A stretch of 31,091 bases of DNA from Lentisphaeria bacterium UBA4640 (GTDB lineage Bacteria > Verrucomicrobiota > Lentisphaeria > Victivallales > UBA1829). Both the position numbers and the translations under genes were made by a program. This document shows positions 24,301-31,091 of the stretch, piece after piece. The notes under the pieces were generated by a model. The model did no database searches. It saw only the letters and a program-made list of their open reading frames with translations, and was not told the origin of the DNA. Positions within the stretch are counted from its first letter, which is position 1. Each line of letters begins with the position of its first letter. The DNA is taken from NCBI GenBank assembly GCA_002405835.1, contig DHMO01000066.1:24926-56016 (forward strand), in the 5' to 3' direction.

Positions 24301-26727
24301 TTCGGTGAACCAGATCAGAATCGCCGGATGATTTCCATAATGTTCGAAGAACCGTTCGACTTCCGCATTGTAGAAACCTTTCTCCTCATCCTCATACGGC
24401 GGCATGGGAAAGATGTTGTAGAGTCCCTGGCGGTCTGACTCGTTCAGATATTCCGGAGTTCCGATCTGCGACTCCTTGCCGAACAAATCATAACGGACCG
24501 TATCATAATTCATCTCGCGGATATGCGCAACATACTGCTCCGCGCCTTTTGCGGTTCCGTAATAAAAACGCACGCGCTGCAAAGCCGGACTCGACCACAT
24601 CCGCATCCGCAGTTTGCTGCCGTTCAGGTAGAACGCGCCTTTTTCAATCCACGCCTCGCGAAAACCGAAATTCTGTTCCGGAAGCGCATCCAGAGCTTTC
24701 CCGTTCCGCTCCAGCGCGACATTCATCCGGTAAAGATTCGGAGTATCCGCATTCCAGAGAACCGGATTCTTCCAGCTTTCCGTGAAAACAACCAGCTGTT
24801 CCGGACGGCCGTCAAGTTCAATTTCCTTTGTGAACGACTTTTCCGTCTTTCCGTTCCGGGCAAAGTCAAAACGCACGCGGGCACGTCCTTTCTCCCCGGA
24901 AAGATTCTGGATTCTCGCACGCAGACGCACATTTTTCCGGCGGAACGACGGAGATGCGACAACGTTCTTCAGCGAAACAGCCGACGGCGCATTTTCCAGC
25001 CAGACGTCGCCGATTGCGAGCTCGGAATGGTCGCCGATACTCGGCTCCCCTCTCCACATACTTACAATCCGGCGGTCGATGAAAACCGTCACCACATTCC
25101 GCCCGTTCCGGTTCACAAGCGCCGTCACATCCAGACGCTTCGAGTTCGGCGTGGTCATGAAAGATTTGAAATCCTGACGGAATTCATGAATCATTTTTCC
25201 ATTCAGATAAACGCGTCCGGCGTCACCGTTGAGATTTGCAAAGTTCAGATAAATCCGTCCGCCGTTTTTCAGATCAGCCGGAACCTCAAACACGCGCTGA
25301 TACCAGCCCGCCTGTTTCTTCGCAATGGATTTGCCGTTCCACTTGCCGTTTGCCGATTTCAGCTTGCCGTTGTTGTCACGGTAAATCTGGAAAAGCGGCG
25401 AGCGGAAACTGCCCGGAACCCGCATATACCCCCACTCCCCTTCCGGCGGAGCGTAACTGTAATCGTCGACCGGAATCACGCGCCAGTAACCGTTCAGACA
25501 GACGCCTTTCCGGATGCCGTTTCCAGCGCGTGCGGCATCGGCAAGATCCCAAAGCGGCTGTTCCGTTTTGCGCACAGATACGTCAGAAAGTCTCTGCCGC
25601 TGTTTGACCGACGGCACCGCCGAGGGCGCTGAGAGAGAAACGCCTTCCGCCCCCTCCGCTTTCACAATGTTCCCGAAAGGAACGGAGAACACAACTTTAC
25701 CCTGCACACCGTCGTCCAGTTTGAAAATCAGCTCTTTCCCATTCTGCAGAAGCGTAATGCGGTGCGGCTCCGTCAGAGGAAATGAACTGGAGGTCTCCAG
25801 AGTTTTCGTCTCACCGGAATTTTCGGCAATCATGGAGAGTCTGCCGGATGCGCCCATCGCAGTAAAGGAGATTTTCCGTTTTGAATCCGTCCCGTGCAGA
25901 ACCAGCAGTTTCTTCGGGCCGGCATAACGGCTTTCGATATTGCGGAACGCCGTTTCAAATACTCGTTCATTGCGGACGGCGGAATCCAGAGAAAGCTCCT
26001 TGAAATTCTCTTTCGCTCCGCCGGAAGCAAGCACAAAGATTTCCGCAGGCGTCAGCGGAGTGTTAAAAATTTTGACTTCATCATAAAGTCCGTTTCCGAC
26101 CTGCGCCTTGAAACGGTCGGTGCTCTCATTTCCGAGAAAGAGATTCAGCGGACGCGGTGCCTCCATCTTTTCAAACGCATTCGGGATCGACCGTTTCGCA
26201 ACCTCTTTTCCGTTGATGAAAAGGCGGACTTCCCCGTTCGCCTGATTCCAAGTGAACGCAACATGGTGCCACTTGCCCTGCGTAAACAGTTTCTTCCGGA
26301 TGATCTGAACCTGTTTCGGAGCACAGACGCTGAGTTCTGTGGCGCCATCCTTGAAGTTGATCATGTAAAAACGGAACTTCCACCGGGAATCGCGTCCGCT
26401 GATGATAAAATTCTGCTCCGGATCATTTTCCTTCCAATGCGGGTTGAACCAGAATGCAACCGTTCCGCTGGTCAGATTCTGCGCAGGCAGATTCCTGGCC
26501 GTCATCACGGTAACCTGATCGTAGGCATGACGCCTCACATCCAGCGCCTTTCCGATCACTCCGGACAGGTATCCGGCGCGACCTTCCACGATTGCAGCGG
26601 CGTTTTTCTTTCCGTCCGCCCCGATCGAATCGCCGGAACCGTCGAGCGGAAAGTAAAACACCGGTTCCGCCGCCGGAAGCAGAAGCGGCAGAAACGGCGC
26701 AAGCAAATTCAGAAAACGTTTCTTCAT
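21400..26727 (-). CDS. Giant secreted GH2-like glycoside hydrolase with N-terminal LamG
   Basis: The 1775-residue exported protein has a signal peptide cleaved near AA-E21. A LamG/concanavalin-like domain follows (about 22-235). A GH2-type sugar-binding jelly roll starts near residue 405 (NGYWRVIPVDD, then WYQRVFEVPADLKNGG and YLNGKMIHEF). Next come an Ig-like region (about 600-690) and a TIM barrel (about 700-1060). The likely acid/base is E809 in IWFTEFNT and the likely nucleophile E904 in VMESGFPYP. A Rossmann-like part lies around 1230-1450 and a second jelly roll, similar to a sugar-binding domain, near 1610-1750. Most GH2 enzymes are 600-1100 residues, so this one is unusually long. AAGGAA precedes the ATG, 9 nt after the LamG gene. 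Beta-galactosidase, mannosidase or glucuronidase activity cannot be told apart. Confidence 0.85.
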   Translation of the reverse strand: MKKRFLNLLAPFLPLLLPAAEPVFYFPLDGSGDSIGADGKKNAAAIVEGRAGYLSGVIGKALDVRRHAYDQVTVMTARNLPAQNLTSGTVAFWFNPHWKENDPEQNFIISGRDSRWKFRFYMINFKDGATELSVCAPKQVQIIRKKLFTQGKWHHVAFTWNQANGEVRLFINGKEVAKRSIPNAFEKMEAPRPLNLFLGNESTDRFKAQVGNGLYDEVKIFNTPLTPAEIFVLASGGAKENFKELSLDSAVRNERVFETAFRNIESRYAGPKKLLVLHGTDSKRKISFTAMGASGRLSMIAENSGETKTLETSSSFPLTEPHRITLLQNGKELIFKLDDGVQGKVVFSVPFGNIVKAEGAEGVSLSAPSAVPSVKQRQRLSDVSVRKTEQPLWDLADAARAGNGIRKGVCLNGYWRVIPVDDYSYAPPEGEWGYMRVPGSFRSPLFQIYRDNNGKLKSANGKWNGKSIAKKQAGWYQRVFEVPADLKNGGRIYLNFANLNGDAGRVYLNGKMIHEFRQDFKSFMTTPNSKRLDVTALVNRNGRNVVTVFIDRRIVSMWRGEPSIGDHSELAIGDVWLENAPSAVSLKNVVASPSFRRKNVRLRARIQNLSGEKGRARVRFDFARNGKTEKSFTKEIELDGRPEQLVVFTESWKNPVLWNADTPNLYRMNVALERNGKALDALPEQNFGFREAWIEKGAFYLNGSKLRMRMWSSPALQRVRFYYGTAKGAEQYVAHIREMNYDTVRYDLFGKESQIGTPEYLNESDRQGLYNIFPMPPYEDEEKGFYNAEVERFFEHYGNHPAILIWFTEFNTCGYPWNQDPAKLTDTTYAPIRHTVARKRAQYAEDTMRSLDPGRECIRHAGGNVGKAFTSMNYQSFGTPLQEQEDWPAQWSASERKQPLLVMESGFPYPAQFWHFRSGGASGDEMIPEHAARYFGDSVFAREDRPVPNASCWLDSPYAPRNRNRNALNALMYSHVVKAWRAYDMSALGDFPGERDLARTARTFDQHNTVYEIDNNVKTPGYKPDVRIGASETQRHLLTDYSIPEGLYDVIRDAFNPLLVFLGGMPEDFTNKDHAFFSGETVRKSAVVVNDHASEQKLEFRWELVMNGAAVQKGNFDAAAAAGEILKLPIELTAPDVLERTDAELRLFALKDGVLYKKDSFALQFFPRHAKRNFRNSAAGLYDPVGKTEAVLKAAGFPFRKVESLKDVKDCRLLIIGQNALKDANPEFLKQVENSGLLEGGLKILIFEQQPCNLGNFVFESPSYRNAFIRRPESLYLRGLKDADFSNWRGASDTVPAFVVSDENSPHYPRSKWKCGNGGIVSGNVIRKPSYGNFTAIVDCGFNLMFASLMELRKEHGLVLFCQLDVTSRYGKDPAATLLVDNMLEEMNKPFVPVGPQRAVYLGDEKNESILKRMGMQYSKGSADNLWYLNNAQVVLLGANPVPASQYGKLKKFLENRTVVALPGAPLELLPGNLKTGVKPVFRAALPKNDPLFAGITEADLYFREAQNLPVLTSMPDWMVATEPALFAKLDRVSTATVVLNLAPDMVKVFWGPEKVMRVWSAVFNNMNLGLGKDLKLFTASKSRHNTLKFRFGKAELENAALKLDPENTGTPADTEGFVPVKLGIPWEDQGFTQKNPHYSPVNPPKRMVPRPYDGYAWYRCTVKIPASWKNYTVRLTGGPVDDCDWTYFNGRLIGKTTLENNADSYAALRNYVIPADAVKFGEENTLMIRVFDRWGGGGVVGPLYVVAEDSASADAWSPYIDGLDFYDVDAFHNW

Positions 26728-26736
26728 GGATTTTCC

Positions 26737-27417
26737 TTATTTTTTCGCAAGTTCCGCAATTTCTTCTGCGTTCAGAACCCGGTCGAACATCTTGAAATCG
26801 TCATATGCGCCATTGCCGGAACCAGTCTCACCTTCCCGACCGAAAAACACCGCGGGACGGATCGGTTTCGTTTCCGGATTGAATGCATCCTTCACCGTCC
26901 GTGTCCGGACAGGCTTTCCGTTCAGGAAGAACTGAATTTCGCTCTTCTGCAAATCCCAGGTAAAGGCGATATGCACCCATTCGCCCGGCTTCAGAGAATC
27001 TTTTCCGAAAATCTGAACCTGTCCGGGAATGCAGACCGACAAATCGAAATTTCCTTCTTTCGTATGAAGCAGATAGAAGCGCACCGGTTTCCAGTCCGTA
27101 TCCCGCGAATTGATGATCCATGCGCTTTCCCCCTCTTTCCACGACGGACGGAACCAGAATGCGACTGTAGCCTGAACATAATTGAAGGCCGGCAGTTTCA
27201 TCAGACAGGGCGCAGGCTTCTCCGGAACAACATTCAGAGCCTGTTTGAAAACGCCGGGGACAAAATCCGCGGCGTTCTTCGTCTGCACCGTTTTGATTTT
27301 CGCCTTGTCCGCGCCGAATGCGTCGAGTGAACCGTCCATCGCCACATGGTAAACGGGTTCCGCCGCAGCGAGTGTAACCGGAAGTGCGAGAGCCAGCCAT
27401 TTGAGTTGAGTTTTCAT
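26737..27417 (-). CDS. Secreted stand-alone LamG/concanavalin-like protein
   Basis: The 226-residue protein has a signal peptide (ALALPVTLAAA, cleavage about residue 19) and a single LamG_3-type jelly roll. ATVAFWFRPSWKEGE, SRDTDWKPVRFYLL, LSVCIPGQVQIFGK and PGEWVHIAFTWD closely follow the same places in the N-terminal domain of the neighbouring giant enzyme (GTVAFWFNPHWKEND, LSVCAPKQVQI, QGKWHHVAFTWN). YDDFKMFDRVLNAEEIAELA is the usual end of such domains. This is a duplication next to its relative. It probably binds glycan or holds the enzyme complex at the surface. AAAGGA precedes the ATG; the gene is 9 nt from the giant enzyme. Confidence 0.88.
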   Translation of the reverse strand: MKTQLKWLALALPVTLAAAEPVYHVAMDGSLDAFGADKAKIKTVQTKNAADFVPGVFKQALNVVPEKPAPCLMKLPAFNYVQATVAFWFRPSWKEGESAWIINSRDTDWKPVRFYLLHTKEGNFDLSVCIPGQVQIFGKDSLKPGEWVHIAFTWDLQKSEIQFFLNGKPVRTRTVKDAFNPETKPIRPAVFFGREGETGSGNGAYDDFKMFDRVLNAEEIAELAKK

Positions 27418-27463
27418 GAGAATAGTCCTTTCATCTTTATGTTATTGTTGTATTATTCTGTTT

Positions 27464-28210
27464 TCAGTTGCCCCATGCCCAGTAGTTCGGATTGACCTGA
27501 TTGTAGGAACCGTCTTCCACGCGCTTGTACGAACGGTTTTCCACATGTCCGTCGAAAAATCCGGTGCTCATCCGGTATCCGGGATGACGGTATCCGGCGA
27601 CTCCGTCGGCGGCGGTTACGTTATCCTTCATCTGCAGATATTTTGCAAGTGTTGAGCTCCAGTAGTAAACCCGTCCGCCGTCGAGAGTTTCCAGAAACGA
27701 GAATTTCACCGACGGACGTTTTATCTTCACCAGCCGGAAAACGATGTCATCCGGGGAAGCTCCCGCCAGACCGCAGGGAAGCCCGTAAATGCGTTTCATC
27801 TGCACAAACCCTCCGGTCTCCTTGTCATCCGGATTTGAACTTGGACGGTATTCCGGACACGCCGCGCTCTGCTTCACCCGCGCAAACGTCTGATCCGCAT
27901 CCTCCCATTTCGTTCCCAGCAGACTCTGGAATGCCTGGTTCGTATACCACCGGCTCTCGAGTGTTTGCGGAATCCAGTAGTCGTCATTTGCCGAAGCATA
28001 GCCGACTCCGGCGACAACCATCTGTTTCATTGCGGAAAGACACTGCACCTGCCGCGCCTTCGATCTTGCGCTGTTCAGAGCCGGAAGCAGCATACCGGCA
28101 AGGATTGCGATGATCGCAATTACCACAAGGAGCTCTATAAGCGTGAATGTCCGGACATACCCCTTCCGGCCTCCGGCGATCTTCTGTTTTCCTCTGCAAT
28201 TCTGTTTCAT
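27464..28210 (-). CDS. Type II pseudopilin-like protein, DUF1559-related
   Basis: The 248-residue protein starts with a basic leader and then FTLIELLVVIAIIAILAG (residues 22-39), the type IV prepilin N-terminal signal with E26 at +5. The residue before the cleavage point is threonine, where canonical prepilins have glycine. The rest has RHPGYRMSTGFFDGHVE (about 218-234), which fits the DUF1559 C-terminal H-x-DG signature with a spacing of ten instead of nine. In planctomycetes and lentisphaerotes such proteins are numerous and often sit beside glycan-degrading genes. Their role, structural pilin-like or extracellular scaffold, is not established. AAGGAG is 7 nt before the ATG; an upstream ATG at 28243 lies in the GH42-like gene. 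No secretion genes are in view. Confidence 0.87.
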   Translation of the reverse strand: MKQNCRGKQKIAGGRKGYVRTFTLIELLVVIAIIAILAGMLLPALNSARSKARQVQCLSAMKQMVVAGVGYASANDDYWIPQTLESRWYTNQAFQSLLGTKWEDADQTFARVKQSAACPEYRPSSNPDDKETGGFVQMKRIYGLPCGLAGASPDDIVFRLVKIKRPSVKFSFLETLDGGRVYYWSSTLAKYLQMKDNVTAADGVAGYRHPGYRMSTGFFDGHVENRSYKRVEDGSYNQVNPNYWAWGN

Positions 28211-28223
28211 GATTTTCTCCTTC

Positions 28224-30032
28224 TTATGGTTGTTTTGTTTCAATCAGTTCAAAAAGCGCCGTTTCCGGTTTGCGGAAAGTGTAATCAAAAGATTCGCAGT
28301 TTTCCGCGACGGTCCGTCCGCTGAAAAGTTCCACGACTTTTGCTGTTTGCCGCTTCAGATGGAACGTATGTTTCTCCGCCTCAGCACAATGACACGAGAG
28401 CAGAGTTCCCGACGCCCACACAGGAAGCGCAGCATCGCAATACAGATGAACTCCAGCCAGCTCCGCTTCCCTTCGCAGGATCTCCGCCGAAAAAACGGAG
28501 TAATCAGGAAATATGCTTCCTTCCGGAAGGATTTGAGCCCCCCAGCGGTTTCCGTCGGTCAGACCGCACGGACCGAGCCACAGAAAACGGGTTCCGGGCA
28601 GGCAGCTGCGGAGCAGTTCGCGGCGGCGTTCATCGAATTCAATCCACATCGGCAGAACTGCCAGTTTCGGAACATCCCGCAGTTTCGGCAGATCCGAAAT
28701 ATCATACATCACATACGGCGCTCCAAGATGATTGCAGATTTTCTGAAGCGTGTGAAATATTTCCAGCAGCGGATTGTTCTCCAAATGGTCGTTGCAGTAG
28801 AATACGCTCTGCGGATCCACAATAAACGCAACTTCCGCTTCAGGTTCACGCCCGTAATCCGCCAGACGGTCCCAGAGGATTTTCATTTCCCGGATCGCAT
28901 TCTGAATTTCCGGTTCGGAATAGTACCCGCCCCACATATCGAAGAACCAGAGCGATGCGCCGTGCATCAGCGAGCGGCAGAACTCGCGCCGCAATCCCGC
29001 AATATCCGACGCAGTATCCGGCCACGGAGTCCACCATGAGGCCCGCGCATACGGCGTCACCTGAAGATTGCACGTATGCGTGTGATGATCCAGCTCATGC
29101 AGGAAATGTCTGCCGTTCCGGTGAATGCAGCCGTTCAGATTCTGAAAACCGCCGCCTCCCCCCATCCGGCGGTCATGATAATCGCCGGGACTGATGAGAA
29201 AATCAACCGCGCCCGATGACAGAACTTTTTCGTATCCAAGATGTCCGCACCCGACCAGATAATTTTTTGTCAGTTCCAGCACATAGCCGTAAAAAACACC
29301 GATTTCCTGTCCGTCACGCAGATATTTCCGAGCTTCCGCTGCAAAATCGCAGATTCCGGATGCAATCAGATCGCTGTGAAAGCGCCAGTAGCGGATTGCC
29401 TCGAGATCCTCTTCCGGATCGCGCAGAAGTCCGCCGAAACGGGGCGAATGATAGCGCCGTTCAAAATCCGGAATCGCCGAAGGGACGGGAAGCCCCTGTT
29501 CCGCACACCATTTGCGGAAAAGATGCAGCTTATCCTCCGTTTCCGCTCCCAGGGAGTAATCCATCCACTCATCCGTTGCGCCGCACGCGAGAATCACACA
29601 TGCAAGATGCTTGCCGTATTTCTCCTGAACATGCGTGAGAATGTCTTTCATATACCCCGCAGTGATCTCCCGCCAATCTCCGGAAGCAAGGGTTCCGGAA
29701 ACCTCCGCGAAGCTGTCGGAAGTTTTCTGCCGGCATTGCAGTTTCCGCACAAGCCACGGCGGGGAATTCAGATCAAGCATAAAGAGGAACTCCGCATCCG
29801 GACAGAATGCCAGAATATCTTCGAACTGACGGTCGAGCGCGGCAAAATCGTACTGATGTTCCCAAAGCCAGACCGGAGGATATTCCGAATAAGGCTGTCC
29901 GAGCGCATTCACCGTATTGGCGGGGAAAATGCAGAACTGGCGCACTCCAAGTTCAGCAAACCTTTCACGGGTTTTCAGCTCCTTGCGGAACGAGCGGTAA
30001 GCGAAATACGGTTTTCTGAAAATTTCAGTCAT
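28224..30032 (-). CDS. GH42-like putative glycoside hydrolase (copy 1 of two paralogues)
   Basis: The 602-residue protein has no signal peptide. It shows an N-terminal clan-A-like barrel, FRKELKTRERFAELGVRQF leading to LLFMLDLNSPPW-like strands (about 80-95). The likely acid/base is E155 in CGATDEWMDY and the likely nucleophile E313 in HFLHELDHHTH. It shares with the protein at 19287-21344 the segments LGYEKVLSSGAVDFLISPGDY and LRREFCRSLMHGASLWFFDMWGGYY. The rest of each sequence is diverged, so they probably have different substrates. The start at 30032 has AGGAG 6 nt upstream and overlaps the LacI gene by 8 nt (ATGACTGA), giving translational coupling. An upstream in-frame ATG (30140) lies inside the LacI gene. 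Confidence 0.8.
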   Translation of the reverse strand: MTEIFRKPYFAYRSFRKELKTRERFAELGVRQFCIFPANTVNALGQPYSEYPPVWLWEHQYDFAALDRQFEDILAFCPDAEFLFMLDLNSPPWLVRKLQCRQKTSDSFAEVSGTLASGDWREITAGYMKDILTHVQEKYGKHLACVILACGATDEWMDYSLGAETEDKLHLFRKWCAEQGLPVPSAIPDFERRYHSPRFGGLLRDPEEDLEAIRYWRFHSDLIASGICDFAAEARKYLRDGQEIGVFYGYVLELTKNYLVGCGHLGYEKVLSSGAVDFLISPGDYHDRRMGGGGGFQNLNGCIHRNGRHFLHELDHHTHTCNLQVTPYARASWWTPWPDTASDIAGLRREFCRSLMHGASLWFFDMWGGYYSEPEIQNAIREMKILWDRLADYGREPEAEVAFIVDPQSVFYCNDHLENNPLLEIFHTLQKICNHLGAPYVMYDISDLPKLRDVPKLAVLPMWIEFDERRRELLRSCLPGTRFLWLGPCGLTDGNRWGAQILPEGSIFPDYSVFSAEILRREAELAGVHLYCDAALPVWASGTLLSCHCAEAEKHTFHLKRQTAKVVELFSGRTVAENCESFDYTFRKPETALFELIETKQP

Positions 30033-31005
30033 GAACGGCTCCTGTGTAGGACATAACCGGAATGTTTCCGGAGGTGAAATCAATGAATTTTCCCGGAGCC
30101 AGCGAAATGACTCCTTCATTCGGAGCTCCCGGATCTTCAATGCGGCGGATCAGCTCCTGAATTCCGCGCCGGGCTTTCTCCGCCGTGCTCGTGCGGACGC
30201 CGCCGACAATCAGCGGACTTTCCAGAAAGCAGTGAAACTCGTCCACGCCGATAACCAGGTCCGGCTTGTAATCTTCCATTCCGCGGATCATGTCAAGCAG
30301 CGGATAAAGGCTCTGCCCGTTCAGAAGAATCGCCCCGGGACGCTGTTCCGCAATGTAATCGAAACACGGCTGAACCGAATCTTCATAGATCTGATGAACA
30401 AGACGGAACCCCGTTGTCTCCACGGCTTTTGCAACGCACACGTTCCACGGAAGCGGCTTATCCAGATAACTGAACGCCGTCTCATGACCGCGCGACCGCA
30501 GGAACCCGAACGCATCGCAGAACGCCTCCGTCACATCCGCCTGAACAGACAGCATGCCCGGAGCCGAATATGCCGGAAGCACAACCGGAAGATTTCTGTC
30601 TTTCAGAAGAGTGCATTCTGCAACACTCAATGTTGCAGAATAGACGGCATCGACCCTGTTCCGGAGCAGGAAATCGACAGCCTCCGCAATCTCATTCCGC
30701 TCCGTTCTGGCGAGAGCGAAAATCAGCGTATAGTCATGTTTCCGCGCCTCGTCCAGCGCCTCGTCGGCAAGATGTCCCATATACGGATTCGAAACGTTGC
30801 CGCCGAGCATTCCGATACTGCGCGACTTCCCCGTCCGGAGCGAACGCGCCAGACGGTCCGGACGGTAATTCAGACGCTGAATAGTCTCGCCGATGCGCTT
30901 GCGCGTCTCTTCGCTCATCCGCATCGTCTTGCTCCCGTTCAAATAACAGGAGACCAGCGCGCTGGACACCCCCGCTTCTTTTGCAATATCTTTTAAAGTT
31001 GCCAT
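30025..31005 (-). CDS. LacI/GalR family regulator of the glycoside hydrolase cluster
   Basis: The 326-residue repressor has an N-terminal helix-turn-helix (TLKDIAKEAGVSSALVSCYL, about 3-22) and a hinge ending near RLARSLRTGKS (about 51-61). The effector domain runs to about 326, with IGMLGGNVSNPYMGHL as its first strand and VIGVDEFHCFLESPLIVGGV near the end. The arrangement is of a repressor that heads the operon it controls. AGGAG is 6-7 nt before the ATG. A perfect consensus promoter and an operator-like palindrome lie just upstream, so it probably represses itself and the five genes behind it. The effector is likely a breakdown product of their glycan. Confidence 0.93.
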   Translation of the reverse strand: MATLKDIAKEAGVSSALVSCYLNGSKTMRMSEETRKRIGETIQRLNYRPDRLARSLRTGKSRSIGMLGGNVSNPYMGHLADEALDEARKHDYTLIFALARTERNEIAEAVDFLLRNRVDAVYSATLSVAECTLLKDRNLPVVLPAYSAPGMLSVQADVTEAFCDAFGFLRSRGHETAFSYLDKPLPWNVCVAKAVETTGFRLVHQIYEDSVQPCFDYIAEQRPGAILLNGQSLYPLLDMIRGMEDYKPDLVIGVDEFHCFLESPLIVGGVRTSTAEKARRGIQELIRRIEDPGAPNEGVISLAPGKFIDFTSGNIPVMSYTGAVHD

Positions 31006-31017
31006 TTCTGCTCCTGA

Positions 31018-31062
31018 TTTATCGATTAATTTAATTATACCACATTACCCCGTTTTTGTCAA
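31018..31062 (-). promoter_or_regulatory. Consensus promoter and putative LacI operator of the glycoside hydrolase cluster
   Basis: On the minus strand, TTGACA (31062-31057), a 17-nt spacer and TATAAT (31039-31034): both boxes are perfect consensus. TTTATCGATTAA (31018-31029) lies between the -10 and the start codon. It is a near-palindrome with central CG (10 of 12 positions symmetric), as LacI-type operators usually are. Confidence 0.75.
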
Positions 31063-31091
31063 GAGGGGGAAATGCAGATTTCCGGATTTTT

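Noticed and set aside
22390..24438. Plus-strand open frame of 682 codons
   Set aside because: It is antisense to the giant GH2-like gene, arginine-rich and without any domain motif; the same holds for the 478- and 369-codon frames at 25894-27330 and 24523-25632.
1..31091. CRISPR array, tRNA, rRNA, insertion sequence or attachment site
   Set aside because: No regular spaced repeat, cloverleaf-like sequence, transposase motif or long direct repeat was recognised when reading both strands.

Overview
The window reads as a chromosomal segment of a fairly GC-rich Gram-negative bacterium, most likely a Lentisphaerota member of the Victivallales type. This assignment is inference. It rests on a pseudopilin with the FTLIELLVVIAIIAILAG signature embedded among glycoside hydrolases, very large secreted hydrolases with LamG domains, several LacI/AraC sugar regulators, and the absence of SusC/SusD genes. 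No rRNA, tRNA, CRISPR array, insertion sequence or integrase was seen.

Layout. (1) 1-4498: a mannoside module. A cytoplasmic GH2 beta-mannosidase overlaps a ROK sugar kinase, and a LacI regulator is divergent; a terminator lies at the left edge. (2) 4533-6740: trxA and tilS overlap by 4 nt, and a PtsN-like EIIA domain follows with its own promoter inside the tilS 3' end. (3) 6829-8188: two small exported proteins, one a lipoprotein with a strong terminator. (4) 8432-11693: a phage/plasmid-style DNA-binding-like protein on the plus strand meets, stop to stop, a minus-strand operon recX - SBP_bac_5 lipoprotein - DUF4404. (5) 11782-12319: a DUF4160/DUF2442 pair. (6) 12550-14258: a CPBP (CAAX-type) membrane protease overlapping miaA, then a terminator. 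(7) 14270-16349: a Gfo/Idh/MocA oxidoreductase divergent from an AraC regulator with back-to-back promoters. (8) 16598-18103: a HTH protein with a degenerate S24-like C-terminus, then a DtxR/MntR-type regulator with an operator-like inverted repeat. (9) 18262-19155: a ribokinase-like PfkB kinase.

(10) 19287-31062 is the striking part. A minus-strand cluster of six genes starts from a perfect TTGACA-17-TATAAT promoter: LacI, GH42-like protein, pseudopilin, LamG protein, a 1775-residue GH2-like enzyme with its own N-terminal LamG, and a second GH42-like protein. The two GH42-like proteins are paralogues of each other, and so are the two LamG regions. The LamG protein and the giant enzyme carry signal peptides; the GH42-like proteins do not. 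A likely reading is that an exported multidomain enzyme acts on an external glycan and cytoplasmic enzymes finish the products, all under one LacI repressor. The pseudopilin may belong to the export or surface apparatus. There is no dedicated transporter in view.

Many promoters in the window share the form CTTGAAA, a 16-nt spacer and a TAnnnT box, which helped to set start codons. All functions are read by eye from motifs; no database search was possible.
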